Shown one piece after another: positions 1-8,977 of a stretch of DNA of 64,000 nt. Positions within the stretch are counted from its first letter, which is position 1. Each line of letters starts with the position of its first letter. Both the position numbers and the translations under genes were made by a program. Below the pieces are notes generated by a model. That model worked only from the letters and a program-made list of their open reading frames with translations. It had not been told where the DNA came from and searched no databases. Source of the DNA: Oscillospiraceae bacterium (GTDB taxonomy: Bacteria > Bacillota > Clostridia > Oscillospirales > Oscillospiraceae); assembly GCA_017430455.1 (NCBI GenBank), contig JAFRMX010000002.1:43359-107358 (forward strand), in the 5' to 3' direction.

Positions 1-146
1 TCGGAAAGAAGCGTTTTTGCCATGGGAAGCAATGTCGTGCTGTGAGTAAGTCCGCCGGATTGAGTATATTGGGCTATGAGCCTGTAACCGTCTGTCAGTG
101 CGACAGAAGCAGTTTTAGCGGATGATTCAAACGATAAAAGCCTCAT
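1..146 (-). CDS. tsaB: TsaB, tRNA threonylcarbamoyladenosine biosynthesis protein (N-terminal part)
   Basis: Only the first 48 codons lie in the window; the rest runs off the left edge. The start reads MRLLSFESSAKTASVALTDG, the usual opening of TsaB (YeaZ), an ASKHA-fold partner of TsaD that together with TsaE makes the t6A37 modification of ANN-decoding tRNAs. The ATG overlaps the tsaE stop codon in an ATGA arrangement (143-146), so the two genes are translationally coupled. The tsaE-tsaB order supports the call. TsaD would be expected further left if the usual bacterial order holds. Confidence 0.85.
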   Translation of the reverse strand, partial: MRLLSFESSAKTASVALTDGYRLIAQYTQSGGLTHSTTLLPMAKTLLS

Positions 147-568
147 ATATCAGCCTCGTATATGCGTATAATTCTTTCATTTTCACTCAGGCGTTCTATC
201 TCAACCTTGATCTCATTTCCACAAAATGCACCTTCTACGTTTTCACTCCATTCTACAGCACATACCGCACCGCTTGCAAGATAATCCTCCCAGCCGATGT
301 CAAAAAGCTCGTCGGCAGAACTGAGCCGGTACATATCAAAATGGGCAAGCTCTCGCTCGCCTTTGTACTCATTGACTATAGTGAATGTGGGGCTGCTGAC
401 GCGGCAGGAAATCCCGAGCCCTCTTGCCATTCCTCTGACAAAAGCGGTTTTCCCTGCTCCGAGTCCGCCATAAAGAGCAACAACAGCACCGGGGCTCAAA
501 CTTCTTGCAAAGCTCTCTCCAAGCGCTTCTGTTTCCTCTGTGTTTCTGCTTTTGTATTCCTTAAACAT
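143..568 (-). CDS. tsaE: TsaE, ATPase of the t6A tRNA modification complex
   Basis: A 141-residue P-loop protein with Walker A GGLGAGKT at residues 34-41 and the conserved SSPTFTIVNEY and HFDMYRL segments of the TsaE (YjeE) family. It acts in the cytoplasm with TsaB and TsaD to form threonylcarbamoyladenosine at position 37 of tRNA. The frame is open to an ATG at 586, but that codon lies upstream of the probable transcription start. The ATG at 568 (protein start MFKEYKSRN) sits six bases after a TATAAT box and has no ribosome site, so this gene may be read from a leaderless mRNA. The stop overlaps the tsaB start. Confidence 0.92.
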   Translation of the reverse strand: MFKEYKSRNTEETEALGESFARSLSPGAVVALYGGLGAGKTAFVRGMARGLGISCRVSSPTFTIVNEYKGERELAHFDMYRLSSADELFDIGWEDYLASGAVCAVEWSENVEGAFCGNEIKVEIERLSENERIIRIYEADI

Positions 569-623
569 GAGCATATTATAAACCAATTATTGCGTTGCGT
601 AAAGAGCGGAAATGTGCTAAAAT
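566..623. promoter_or_regulatory. Divergent overlapping promoters of tsaE and rodA
   Basis: Plus strand: -35 TTGCGT at 595-600, a 17-bp spacer and -10 TAAAAT at 618-623, driving rodA. Minus strand: -35 TTTACG at 598-603, a 17-bp spacer and -10 TATAAT at 575-580, driving tsaE. The two -35 boxes share bases 598-600, so the two polymerases should exclude each other. Found by eye; no start site is proven. Confidence 0.6.
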
Positions 624-663
624 CAGCTCTGTATGTATATAGGATTTTTGTGAAAGGTAACAC

Positions 664-1815
664 ATGCTCAAGAAAATACGGCCATATATAAGAAAATATT
701 TTGAGCGGGCAGATGTATTTCTGCTTGTTGTTTGTCTTATATCTTCCATTTTGGGTACGGTCATGATTTCCAGTGCTGTTTCAGCTTATACAAGCCCGGG
801 AAGATATATTTTTATACAGGTTTTCTCAATATTCCTCGGAGTTGCTGCCTTTGTACTTTTTACAGTTATAGATTCCGATATCCTTGGAGAAAACTGGCAG
901 TGGCTTTGCGTGATAAATGTCGGCCTCCTCATATTGCTTGTTTTTTTCGGACAGGACGACGGAACAGGAAACAAAGCTTGGATCAGATTTGCCGGAATAG
1001 GTATCCAGCCGTCTGAAGTTATAAAGGTGCTCTATATCATAATATCTGCATATCAAATGACTTTTATCAAGGAGCACGGCGACATAAACAGTTTCCGGTC
1101 TGTAGTTATGATGGCTGGACATTTTATTGTTGTTTTCGGACTCATCGTTTTTGTATCTGCAGATCTCGGATCTGCGTCTATCCTTCTTTTTATATTCCTG
1201 GTTATGCTGTTTATGCTGGGAGTCAAACTATATTGGTTTGGTATAGCAGGAGCAGCGGTAGCAGCAGTGATACCTCTTCTCTGGAGTTTCTTTCTTAAGC
1301 CGTATCAGCAGCAAAGACTTCTTGCCCCTTATGACAAGACTATAGATCCTGACGGGTATGGCATCACATGGCAGACATCTCAGAGCAGATTGGCACTTGC
1401 ATCTGGAAGACTTACGGGTATTTTTGCTGAGCACGGCTTACGCACACAAGAGTCGACAGCTTTTACAGGAAAGCATACAGACTTTATCTTCTCTGTATTC
1501 GGAGAAGAATTCGGAATGATAGGCTGTCTTGTGGTTATTCTGCTTCTGGCAATAATCGTTATTCACTGCGTCAAGGTAGGGCTTCAGGCTACGAGAACCT
1601 TTGATATGCTTATATGTTTTGGCGTGGCAGCATCTTTCTGCTTCCAGTCGTTTATTAATATCGGCATGTGTATTGGAATAACACCTGTTATAGGGATTAC
1701 GCTTCCGTTTTTCTCATATGGAGGATCGTCAATGGTTACATCATTTGCAGCAGCGGGACTGATATCAGGCATAAAATTCAAGCCCAAGCCCGAGCTGTTC
1801 AGGATAGTGTATTGA
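664..1815 (+). CDS. rodA: RodA/FtsW/SpoVE-family SEDS peptidoglycan glycosyltransferase
   Basis: A 383-residue polytopic membrane protein of the SEDS family, which polymerises lipid II into glycan strands together with a class B PBP. It has about ten hydrophobic segments, the NKAWIRF/IQPSEV segment (Trp106), the large outer loop ending in HTDFIFSVFGEEFG (Asp273) and PFFSYGGSSM near residues 348-357. Trp106 and Asp273 match positions reported as essential in RodA-type enzymes, from memory of that literature. An AAAGG ribosome site precedes the ATG. No PBP gene is adjacent, so elongation (RodA), division (FtsW) or spore cortex (SpoVE) cannot be distinguished by context; the loop sequence looks most RodA-like. 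Confidence 0.85.
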   Translation: MLKKIRPYIRKYFERADVFLLVVCLISSILGTVMISSAVSAYTSPGRYIFIQVFSIFLGVAAFVLFTVIDSDILGENWQWLCVINVGLLILLVFFGQDDGTGNKAWIRFAGIGIQPSEVIKVLYIIISAYQMTFIKEHGDINSFRSVVMMAGHFIVVFGLIVFVSADLGSASILLFIFLVMLFMLGVKLYWFGIAGAAVAAVIPLLWSFFLKPYQQQRLLAPYDKTIDPDGYGITWQTSQSRLALASGRLTGIFAEHGLRTQESTAFTGKHTDFIFSVFGEEFGMIGCLVVILLLAIIVIHCVKVGLQATRTFDMLICFGVAASFCFQSFINIGMCIGITPVIGITLPFFSYGGSSMVTSFAAAGLISGIKFKPKPELFRIVY

Positions 1816-1912
1816 TTATAATCCTTTAAGCGCATACAGGTGATTCTGAATCTATAGGAAAACTCGGCAGAGAATAATCTTACGAGATCATAATTGGAAA
1901 GGAGGAAAAGAG

Positions 1913-2944
1913 ATGAGTCTGTTTACCGATAAAACTCTTCTCATTACAGGCGGCACCGGGAGTTTCGGGAATGCAGTATTAAGGCGTTTTCTGACCACAG
2001 ATATTGGTCAGATCCGAATATTCTCCAGAGACGAGAAAAAACAGGATGATATGCGGCATGAGTATCAGCTTAAGTATCCGGAATACGCGGAAAAAATAAA
2101 ATTCTATATAGGCGATGTCAGAGACTTGAGCTCTATCAAAGGAGCAATATACGGGGTCGACTATATATTTCATGCTGCAGCATTAAAACAGGTCCCGTCA
2201 TGCGAATTTTTCCCGATGGAAGCCGTTAGGACCAATGTCATAGGGACAGATAATCTACTCTCAGCTGCTATAGAGGCCGGAGTAAGAGCAGTGATCTGTC
2301 TCTCTACGGACAAAGCCGCTTATCCTGTCAACGCTATGGGAACTTCAAAGGCTATGATGGAAAAGGTGGTAGTAGCCAAATCAAGAACTGTAGACCCTGA
2401 ACGAACAAAGATATGCTGTACGCGTTACGGCAATGTAATGTGTTCAAGAGGAAGCGTTATTCCGTTGTGGATAGATCAGATAAAAAAGGGTGAACCGATA
2501 ACCGTTACTGACCCGAATATGACAAGATTCATAATGTCTCTGGATGAAGCTGTTGATCTTGTCCTATTCGCTTTTGAGCACGGAACTTCAGGAGATATTC
2601 TCGTTCAGAAATCTCCGGCATGTACTATCGGTACCCAGGCCAAAGCTGTTGCACAGCTCTTTGGCGGAAGTGAAGATAATATTAAAGTTATCGGTGTCCG
2701 TCACGGTGAAAAAATGTATGAAACTCTTCTCACCAATGAAGAATGCTCAAGAGCCGTGGATATGGGAAGATTTTACAGAGTTCCGTGTGATAAGCGGGAT
2801 CTGAATTACGATAATTATTTTACTGTTGGAAATACGGAACGTACAAAGCTATCGGAGTTTAATTCAAACAACACAGAAATGCTTGATGTTGAGCAGGTGA
2901 AGGCCAAACTTATGGAGCTTGAATATATCAGGGAGCAGCTTTGA
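1913..2944 (+). CDS. capE: UDP-N-acetylglucosamine 4,6-dehydratase/5-epimerase (CapE type)
   Basis: A 343-residue extended short-chain dehydrogenase with the NAD(P)-binding GGTGSFG at residues 13-19. In the active-site segment LSTDKAAYPVNAMGTSK the usual Tyr of YxxxK is Met142 (with Lys146), as in the CapE/WbjB branch of inverting dehydratases. The family converts UDP-GlcNAc to UDP-2-acetamido-2,6-dideoxy-beta-L-arabino-hexos-4-ulose, the first step to UDP-N-acetyl-L-fucosamine. A strong AAAGGAGG precedes the start. It is the first gene of a tightly packed capE-capF-capG cassette whose order matches the known capsule genes, which supports this over the flagellin-glycan FlaA1/PseB role. Confidence 0.88.
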   Translation: MSLFTDKTLLITGGTGSFGNAVLRRFLTTDIGQIRIFSRDEKKQDDMRHEYQLKYPEYAEKIKFYIGDVRDLSSIKGAIYGVDYIFHAAALKQVPSCEFFPMEAVRTNVIGTDNLLSAAIEAGVRAVICLSTDKAAYPVNAMGTSKAMMEKVVVAKSRTVDPERTKICCTRYGNVMCSRGSVIPLWIDQIKKGEPITVTDPNMTRFIMSLDEAVDLVLFAFEHGTSGDILVQKSPACTIGTQAKAVAQLFGGSEDNIKVIGVRHGEKMYETLLTNEECSRAVDMGRFYRVPCDKRDLNYDNYFTVGNTERTKLSEFNSNNTEMLDVEQVKAKLMELEYIREQL

Positions 2945-4110
2945 ATATACTTGTTACCGGGGCAAACGGATTTTTGGGCAAGAATCTCTGCTGTGCCCTT
3001 GAAAATTTAAAAAACGGAAATGACAGAACAAGGCCGGATCTACATATTTCGGAAATATACAGATATGGAAGGAATACCGGAGCCGATAAGCTTTGGGATT
3101 TTTGCAGCAAAGCAGATTTTGTATTCAATCTTGCGGGAGTCAACCGGCCGAAAGAGAATGCTGAATTTATGCAAGGAAACTTTGGCTTTGCAGAGACGCT
3201 TCTCGGTGTACTGAAGGAATGCGGAAATAAATGCCCTGTCATGCTCTCAAGCAGTATTCAGGCATCACTTGAAGGAAGATTTGCTGATTCGGAATACGGG
3301 AAATCGAAACTTGCAGGGGAGAAGCTGTTTTTTTCTTATGAAAAAGAGACCGGTGCAAAGGTTTTTGTATACAGATTCCCAAATCTCTTCGGCAAATGGT
3401 GTAAACCAAATTATAACAGTGCAGTAGCAACATTCTGCCATAATAAGGCAAACGGTCATCCTATAACAGTGAACGATCCGGAGACAGAGCTCGAGCTTGC
3501 CTATATCGATGATGTGGTTACAGAACTCCTTGATATACTTGAAGACCCGACTAAGGGACACAGGACAGGAGAGTATTATTCAATTCCGATAGTATACAGG
3601 GTGAAACTTGGGGAAATAGCAGATCTTCTTGACAGCTTTGTAGCCGTTCCACAGACGGGAATCATACCTGAACTGCCTTTCGGATCGTTTGAAAAGAAAC
3701 TCTATTCCGCCTATCTCTCGTACCTTCCGGAGAGTAAAGTGAAATATCCGCTTAAAATGAAAGAGGATTCCAGAGGAAGTTTTACGGAAATATTGAAGAC
3801 AGTCTCCTCCGGACAGTTTTCTGTAAATATTACAAGGCCCGGGGTTACAAAAGGGCAGCATTGGCATAATTCCAAATGGGAACTGTTTATAGTAGTATCT
3901 GGCAAAGCCCTTATCCGCGAGCGAAGGATAGGCTCGGATGAAATAATGGAGTTTGAGGTTTCAGGGGATAGAATTGAAGCGGTTCATATGATTCCGGGAT
4001 ATACACATGAACTGATCAATCTGAGTGACAGTGAAGATCTTGTTACGCTGATGTGGGCAAATGAGATATTCGATCCCTCACATCCGGACACATTTCATGA
4101 GGAGGTATGA
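2941..4110 (+). CDS. capF: CapF-type UDP-hexos-4-ulose 3-epimerase/4-reductase with cupin domain
   Basis: A 389-residue bifunctional enzyme. Residues 1 to about 250 form an NAD(P)H-dependent reductase with GANGFLG at 7-13. Residues from about 260 form a cupin carrying GQHWHNSKWE and a later His in IPGYTHEL, the metal site of the CapF epimerase domain. In the CapF family the cupin epimerises C3 and the reductase domain reduces C4, giving UDP-2-acetamido-2,6-dideoxy-L-talose. The start is TTG, overlapping the capE stop (TTGA), with GGGAG upstream. The two-domain layout is diagnostic. Confidence 0.88.
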   Translation: MNILVTGANGFLGKNLCCALENLKNGNDRTRPDLHISEIYRYGRNTGADKLWDFCSKADFVFNLAGVNRPKENAEFMQGNFGFAETLLGVLKECGNKCPVMLSSSIQASLEGRFADSEYGKSKLAGEKLFFSYEKETGAKVFVYRFPNLFGKWCKPNYNSAVATFCHNKANGHPITVNDPETELELAYIDDVVTELLDILEDPTKGHRTGEYYSIPIVYRVKLGEIADLLDSFVAVPQTGIIPELPFGSFEKKLYSAYLSYLPESKVKYPLKMKEDSRGSFTEILKTVSSGQFSVNITRPGVTKGQHWHNSKWELFIVVSGKALIRERRIGSDEIMEFEVSGDRIEAVHMIPGYTHELINLSDSEDLVTLMWANEIFDPSHPDTFHEEV

Positions 4111-4114
4111 GCAG

Positions 4115-5296
4115 ATGAAAACCGACTATTCGGACATATCATTTAAGAATAACGGTGCACTGAAGCTTCTCATTATAATTGGTACAAGGCCGGAAATTAT
4201 TCGTCTCTCAGCAGTTATCTCAAAGTGCAGGAAATACTTTGATTGCCTGCTTGCACATACCGGACAAAATTACGACTACAACTTAAACGGTGTGTTTTTT
4301 AAAGATCTTATGCTCGATCCGCCGGATGTGAACATGGATGCAGTTGGAGAGGATCTGGGAGAGACGATAGGCAATATTATTTCATGTTCATATAAGCTTA
4401 TGCGCGAAGTGAAGCCGGATGCTTTGCTTATTCTCGGCGATACCAATTCCTGCCTGTCTGCAATCCCCGCAAAAAGACTGCATATTCCCATTTTTCATAT
4501 GGAAGCTGGGAACAGATGTAAAGATGAATGCCTGCCGGAAGAAACCAACAGGAGAATAGTTGACATAATTTCAGATGTCAATATGGCATATTCAGAACAT
4601 GCGAGGAAATATCTCCACGAATGCGGACTGCCAAAAGAACGATGCTATGTGACGGGTTCTCCTATGGCTGAAGTGCTGGAATCAAGCAGAGAGGCGGTAT
4701 TATCAAGCAGAATACTTGAAAAGCTCGGGCTCGAGAGAGAGAAATACATTCTTCTTTCTGCACACAGAGAGGAAAATATAGACACTGATGAGAACTTTTT
4801 CTCGCTTTTTAATGCTGTAAACGCTCTTGCTCAAAAATATGATATGCCCGTTTTGTATTCTTGCCATCCGAGAAGCCGCAAGCGGTTGGAAAACAGCGGC
4901 TTTAAACTGGATGAAAGAGTTGTTATGCATGAGCCGATGGGATTTCTGGATTACAATTTCCTTCAGATGAATGCATTTTGTGTTGTTTCGGACAGCGGGA
5001 CACTTCCGGAGGAAAGCAGTTATTGGACCTCTGCAGGAAAACCGTTCCCTGCAGTTTGCATCAGGACGTCCACAGAACGCCCGGAGGCGTTGGATAAGGG
5101 CTGTTTCATAATAGCCGGAATATCGGAAAAATCGCTCCTGCAGGCTGTAGAAACTGCGACAGAAATGCATAATAATGAAGATTTCGGGATACCTGTTCCC
5201 GATTATACCGATATAAATGTCAGCTCAAAAGTTGTAAAGATCATCCAGTCGTATGTCTATGTAGTTAATAAGTTTGTTTGGAGGAAGACTCAGTAA
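4115..5296 (+). CDS. capG: UDP-N-acetylglucosamine 2-epimerase family enzyme (CapG type)
   Basis: A 393-residue non-hydrolysing UDP-GlcNAc 2-epimerase homologue (GT-B fold) with GTRPEIIR at 23-30, HTGQNYD, HMEAGNRC and the late SDSGTLPEESS segment. After CapE and CapF this enzyme would epimerise C2 to yield UDP-N-acetyl-L-fucosamine; in isolation WecB/MnaA would be the alternative. The open frame extends upstream to 4061, inside capF, but GAGGAGG at 4099-4105 sits nine bases before the ATG at 4115, which is taken as the start. The capF stop is four bases before this start, so coupling is likely. Confidence 0.85.
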   Translation: MKTDYSDISFKNNGALKLLIIIGTRPEIIRLSAVISKCRKYFDCLLAHTGQNYDYNLNGVFFKDLMLDPPDVNMDAVGEDLGETIGNIISCSYKLMREVKPDALLILGDTNSCLSAIPAKRLHIPIFHMEAGNRCKDECLPEETNRRIVDIISDVNMAYSEHARKYLHECGLPKERCYVTGSPMAEVLESSREAVLSSRILEKLGLEREKYILLSAHREENIDTDENFFSLFNAVNALAQKYDMPVLYSCHPRSRKRLENSGFKLDERVVMHEPMGFLDYNFLQMNAFCVVSDSGTLPEESSYWTSAGKPFPAVCIRTSTERPEALDKGCFIIAGISEKSLLQAVETATEMHNNEDFGIPVPDYTDINVSSKVVKIIQSYVYVVNKFVWRKTQ

Positions 5297-5299
5297 TAC

Positions 5300-6208
5300 A
5301 TGTGGTTCTGGTTTTCGGTATTAGCACTGCTGGCTTGGAGCGGGAGCGATCTCTTTTCAAAGATCGGCTGCGTGGATGCAAAGGATAAATACAGCCATCT
5401 GAAAATGGCTATGGCTGTCGGTATCGTTATGGGCATTCATGCTGCATATGAGATTTATTTCGGCGGTGTAGAAGTTACTGCAGAAGTATTTATAAAATAT
5501 CTTCCGGTCTCGGCTCTTTATATACTCTCAATGACTATTGGCTATCTGGGCCTTCGCTATATAGAGCTTTCCGTTTCATCTCCTATATGCAACAGCAGCG
5601 GGGCAATCGTTGCCATTCTTACTATCATTCTCTGCGGAGGTTTTTCAGAGATCCATCCGGTCGCGCTAATTGCTGTAGCGCTTGTGAGCATTGGCGTAAT
5701 TGCCTTGGGTTTTGTTGAATCCAACGAAGATGAAGAACTCAGAGCCGAACGCCAGAGCGAATCCGGACACAAATATGCAAAAAGTGCTCTGGCTCTCATA
5801 ATTCCCATAATTTACTGCCTTCTGGACGCTCTCGGTACATTCGCAGACAGCAGGGTCCTTGAGGTGCTTGATGAAGATGCAGCAAACACAGCTTATGAGC
5901 TTACATTCTTTCTCGTCGGTATAGTATGTTTTGCATTTCTGCTGGTTAAGAAGCAAAGATTTACATTCAAAGCTGAACTTCCGAAATACACAGGAGCGGT
6001 ATTTGAAACGATCGGACAGTTTTTCTATATCTATGCTCTTGCCGATTCAAGGCATGTAGCATTCGCCGCACCGATTATATCCTCTTACTGTGCAGCATCG
6101 GTGGTCTGGAGCCGCTTGTTCCTCAAGGAAAAGCTGTCAAAGAAGCATTATGCGGCAATCGTTGTGGTAATAGCGGGAGTTATCATTCTTGGAATTCTGG
6201 ATATATAA
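5300..6208 (+). CDS. DMT-superfamily (EamA-like) membrane transporter
   Basis: A 302-residue protein with about ten hydrophobic segments in two EamA-like halves. The second half ends in the typical sequence of a small helix (SRLFLKEKLSK) followed by a terminal helix. The substrate cannot be read from sequence. It begins three bases after the capG stop and is followed 25 bases later by pyrH, so it is probably cotranscribed with the UDP-FucNAc cassette. A role in flipping or moving a precursor or a metabolite is possible but unproven. A charged loop rich in Glu (near residues 145-155) separates the halves. Confidence 0.7.
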   Translation: MWFWFSVLALLAWSGSDLFSKIGCVDAKDKYSHLKMAMAVGIVMGIHAAYEIYFGGVEVTAEVFIKYLPVSALYILSMTIGYLGLRYIELSVSSPICNSSGAIVAILTIILCGGFSEIHPVALIAVALVSIGVIALGFVESNEDEELRAERQSESGHKYAKSALALIIPIIYCLLDALGTFADSRVLEVLDEDAANTAYELTFFLVGIVCFAFLLVKKQRFTFKAELPKYTGAVFETIGQFFYIYALADSRHVAFAAPIISSYCAASVVWSRLFLKEKLSKKHYAAIVVVIAGVIILGILDI

Positions 6209-6233
6209 ACTGTAAACCGGAAGGAGATACTTT

Positions 6234-6941
6234 ATGAATTATAAAAGAGTATTATTAAAAGTAAGCGGGGAGGCTCTTGCCGGAGCTAAAAGGAAGGGCT
6301 TTGATTTCAGCTTTGTAAAGGATGTCTGCAGGGTAATAAAAGAATGTACCGAAGAGGGAGTTCAGATCGGTATAGTCATCGGAGGCGGGAATTTCTGGCG
6401 CGGTGTAAAAGACGGGGGCGGAAACGTGGAAAGAGTCAGCGCGGACCGAATGGGAATGCTCGCAACCTGCATGAACTGCCTCGCGGTAGCCGATGTTTTC
6501 AGGCAAATCGGATGCAAGGCGAAGGTCCAGACATCTGTGGATATCCAGGGAGTAGGTGAGCGTTACTCTACTGAAAAAACAATACAGTATATGGAAGAAG
6601 GAAATGTTGTCCTCTTTGCGGGAGGTACCGGCATGCCTTTCTTTTCGACGGATACCGCTGCCACTCTGAGAGCAGCAGAAATACATGCAGATGCCATTTT
6701 ACTTGCCAAAAATGTTGATGGTGTCTACAACGATGATCCGGTAAAAAATCCTAATGCTGTAAGGTATGATGATATCAGCTATGACGAAGTGTTGGCACAG
6801 AGACTTGCAGTCATGGATTCAACAGCTACCTCGATGGCAATGGACAACGATATACCTGTTATAGTTTTTGCACTGGCTGATCCCCGGAATATTAAGAGGG
6901 TACTTGCAGGTGAGAAGACAGGCACCTGTGTTCATGCGTGA
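6234..6941 (+). CDS. pyrH: UMP kinase PyrH
   Basis: A 235-residue amino-acid-kinase-fold enzyme that phosphorylates UMP to UDP in pyrimidine synthesis. The N-terminal RVLLKVSGEAL, GIVIGGGNFWRG, the DRMGMLATCMN helix and the C-terminal KNVDGVYNDDP and MDSTATSMAMDN segments are all standard for PyrH. A strong GGAAGGAGA ribosome site lies upstream. The pyrH-frr pair is conserved across Firmicutes; rpsB and tsf, which often precede it, are absent here and replaced by the nucleotide-sugar genes. Confidence 0.97.
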   Translation: MNYKRVLLKVSGEALAGAKRKGFDFSFVKDVCRVIKECTEEGVQIGIVIGGGNFWRGVKDGGGNVERVSADRMGMLATCMNCLAVADVFRQIGCKAKVQTSVDIQGVGERYSTEKTIQYMEEGNVVLFAGGTGMPFFSTDTAATLRAAEIHADAILLAKNVDGVYNDDPVKNPNAVRYDDISYDEVLAQRLAVMDSTATSMAMDNDIPVIVFALADPRNIKRVLAGEKTGTCVHA

Positions 6942-6984
6942 AAAGAAGATAATATATAAAAAAGATATATAGGAGGAAAATTCA

Positions 6985-7536
6985 ATGTCTGATTATCCTG
7001 AATTCGAAAACAAAATGAAGAAGACCTGTGACGCACTGACATCCCAACTGGCCACGATTAGGGCAGGACGTGCCAATGCATCTGTTCTGGATCAAATCCA
7101 GGTGGATTATTATGGCGTTCCGACTCCCATCAACCAGATGGCCTCGATTGCTACTCCGGATCCCAGATCACTTCTTATTCAGCCTTGGGACGCGTCTGCA
7201 CTCAAGAGTATCGAAAAAGCTATACTGACATCTGAGTTGGGAATCAATCCCCAGAATGACGGAAGAATGATCCGTCTGGTATTTCCTCCTCTTACGGAAG
7301 AGAGAAGAAAAGATCTTGTTAAACAGACAAAAAAATACGGAGAAGAGTCCAAAGTCGCTATCAGAAATATCCGCAGAGATGCGATGGAAAAAATGAAAAA
7401 ACAGCAGAAAGCTTCGGAAATAACCGAGGATGACTACAAGATCGCAGATAAGGATATTCAAAAGCTGACGGATGACTATATCAAGGAAATAGATAAGATA
7501 ATAGCGTCCAAGGAAAAAGAACTCACAGATATTTGA
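6985..7536 (+). CDS. frr: Ribosome recycling factor
   Basis: A 183-residue protein of the normal RRF length. It splits post-termination ribosomes with EF-G. The conserved RAGRANASVLDQIQVDYYG, PLTEERRKDLVKQ and RNIRRDAMEKMKK segments are present. AGGAGG precedes the ATG. It is the partner of pyrH 43 bases upstream and is probably in the same transcript. Confidence 0.97.
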   Translation: MSDYPEFENKMKKTCDALTSQLATIRAGRANASVLDQIQVDYYGVPTPINQMASIATPDPRSLLIQPWDASALKSIEKAILTSELGINPQNDGRMIRLVFPPLTEERRKDLVKQTKKYGEESKVAIRNIRRDAMEKMKKQQKASEITEDDYKIADKDIQKLTDDYIKEIDKIIASKEKELTDI

Positions 7537-7570
7537 TTTAAGAAATAATCATATTGCGGAGAAATAATTA

Positions 7571-8977
7571 ATGACAGAATCCAATATTGCCAGAACGAGC
7601 GGAATAAGGCTTAAAGATAAGATCGGTTATGCATTCGGGGATCTCGCATCGTGCCTTGTTTTCGGTTTGACGCAGAGCGTTCTGAACAAATACTACACTG
7701 ATGTACTTGAGATAAGTGTCCTTCATGTAATGATTATGACTATCATTGCGCGTATTTGGGACGCGATCAATGATCCGATCTGGGGCCGAATAATTGACAG
7801 AGCCAAAGTCGGCAAAGACGGGCGCTATCGCAGATGGATAAAGGTATTCTCATTGCCTGTTGCTTTGGCCGCGGTACTGATGTTCCTGGATGTCAGGGGA
7901 ATGGTTCCTGCAGGAAGACTCGCGTGGATATATATCACTTATATTCTGTTCGGAATGCTGTATACCTGTATCAATATCCCATACGGCTCACTTGCTCAGG
8001 TAATTACGTCGGATGACAAAGAGAGATCCTCGCTTTCGGTTTTCCGCTCAATAGGATCAACTTTCGGCGCAATGCCCGCCATGGTGCTGGCTTCTGTCTG
8101 CTATGTTACTCTGGCTGACGGAACGAAGCAGATGGACTATAAAAAGGTGTTTATCGGCGTCTGTTTCATAGCGGCACTTTCTGTCATTTTTTACCTGCTC
8201 TGCTACAGACTTTCCAAAGAGCGCGTTGAATCAAAGCCTGAACCAGCAAAAAAAGGCGCTTCTTCAGAAGTAATTAAAGCTCTCCTGAAAAGCCGCCCAT
8301 TTATGGCTGTATGCCTTGCCAGTATGCTCTATCTTGCAGCGCAGATGTTCGGTCAGGGGTACAATACGTATCTTTTCCATTATTATTTTGAAAAACCGGG
8401 ACTTACGATGCTGCCGACAGTCTTCCAGTATTTGCCTGTTGCAGTTGTCATGTTTTTCGCCACAAAACTCGGCAATAAGTTTGGACGCAAAGAGGTGTGC
8501 TCATTTGGCATGCTGATAGCTGCAGTCTTCTATATCATCCTTTTCCTCCTCTCACTGATGGGAGTAACAAGTGTTTGGCTTTACCTGCTTGCGAATCTCA
8601 TGGCAGGTATCGGAACTGCATTCCTTTTCCTTTTAGTTTGGGTCCTGGCGACAGATGCCATAGATTATAACCGTGTAACATACGGACTCAAGGATGAAGC
8701 TACAAGCTACGCTTTTTACTCGTTCATGAGAAAGCTCGGACAGACAGTAGCAACTGTGCTGATAAATGTGCCTCTGCTAAGGATCGGCTACAACGGAAGC
8801 GAATTAAAAACAGAGGGCCTCAGTGCTTCGGCCCTCAAGACAATGTATAATTATTCTGTTATGATCCCGGCTGTGTTGTTCCTGCTTGTATTTATACTCT
8901 TAAAGTTTGTGTATCCTCTTGATAAAAAGCGTATAGATAAACTCCAGGAAGAAAAAGAGGCCAGCCTTGCAAATTAA
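7571..8977 (+). CDS. GPH-family (MelB-like) sugar:cation symporter
   Basis: A 468-residue protein with about twelve membrane segments, in the glycoside-pentoside-hexuronide:cation symporter family. Signature features are the NDPIWGRIIDRAKVGKDGRYRRW loop after helix 2 and the IPYGSLAQVITSDDKERSSL segment. It probably imports a sugar or glycoside with Na+ or H+. Its stop codon interleaves with that of the convergent ROK gene on the other strand (shared TTAA, 8974-8977). It follows frr by 34 bases and may share that transcript. The substrate is unknown. Confidence 0.85.
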   Translation: MTESNIARTSGIRLKDKIGYAFGDLASCLVFGLTQSVLNKYYTDVLEISVLHVMIMTIIARIWDAINDPIWGRIIDRAKVGKDGRYRRWIKVFSLPVALAAVLMFLDVRGMVPAGRLAWIYITYILFGMLYTCINIPYGSLAQVITSDDKERSSLSVFRSIGSTFGAMPAMVLASVCYVTLADGTKQMDYKKVFIGVCFIAALSVIFYLLCYRLSKERVESKPEPAKKGASSEVIKALLKSRPFMAVCLASMLYLAAQMFGQGYNTYLFHYYFEKPGLTMLPTVFQYLPVAVVMFFATKLGNKFGRKEVCSFGMLIAAVFYIILFLLSLMGVTSVWLYLLANLMAGIGTAFLFLLVWVLATDAIDYNRVTYGLKDEATSYAFYSFMRKLGQTVATVLINVPLLRIGYNGSELKTEGLSASALKTMYNYSVMIPAVLFLLVFILLKFVYPLDKKRIDKLQEEKEASLAN

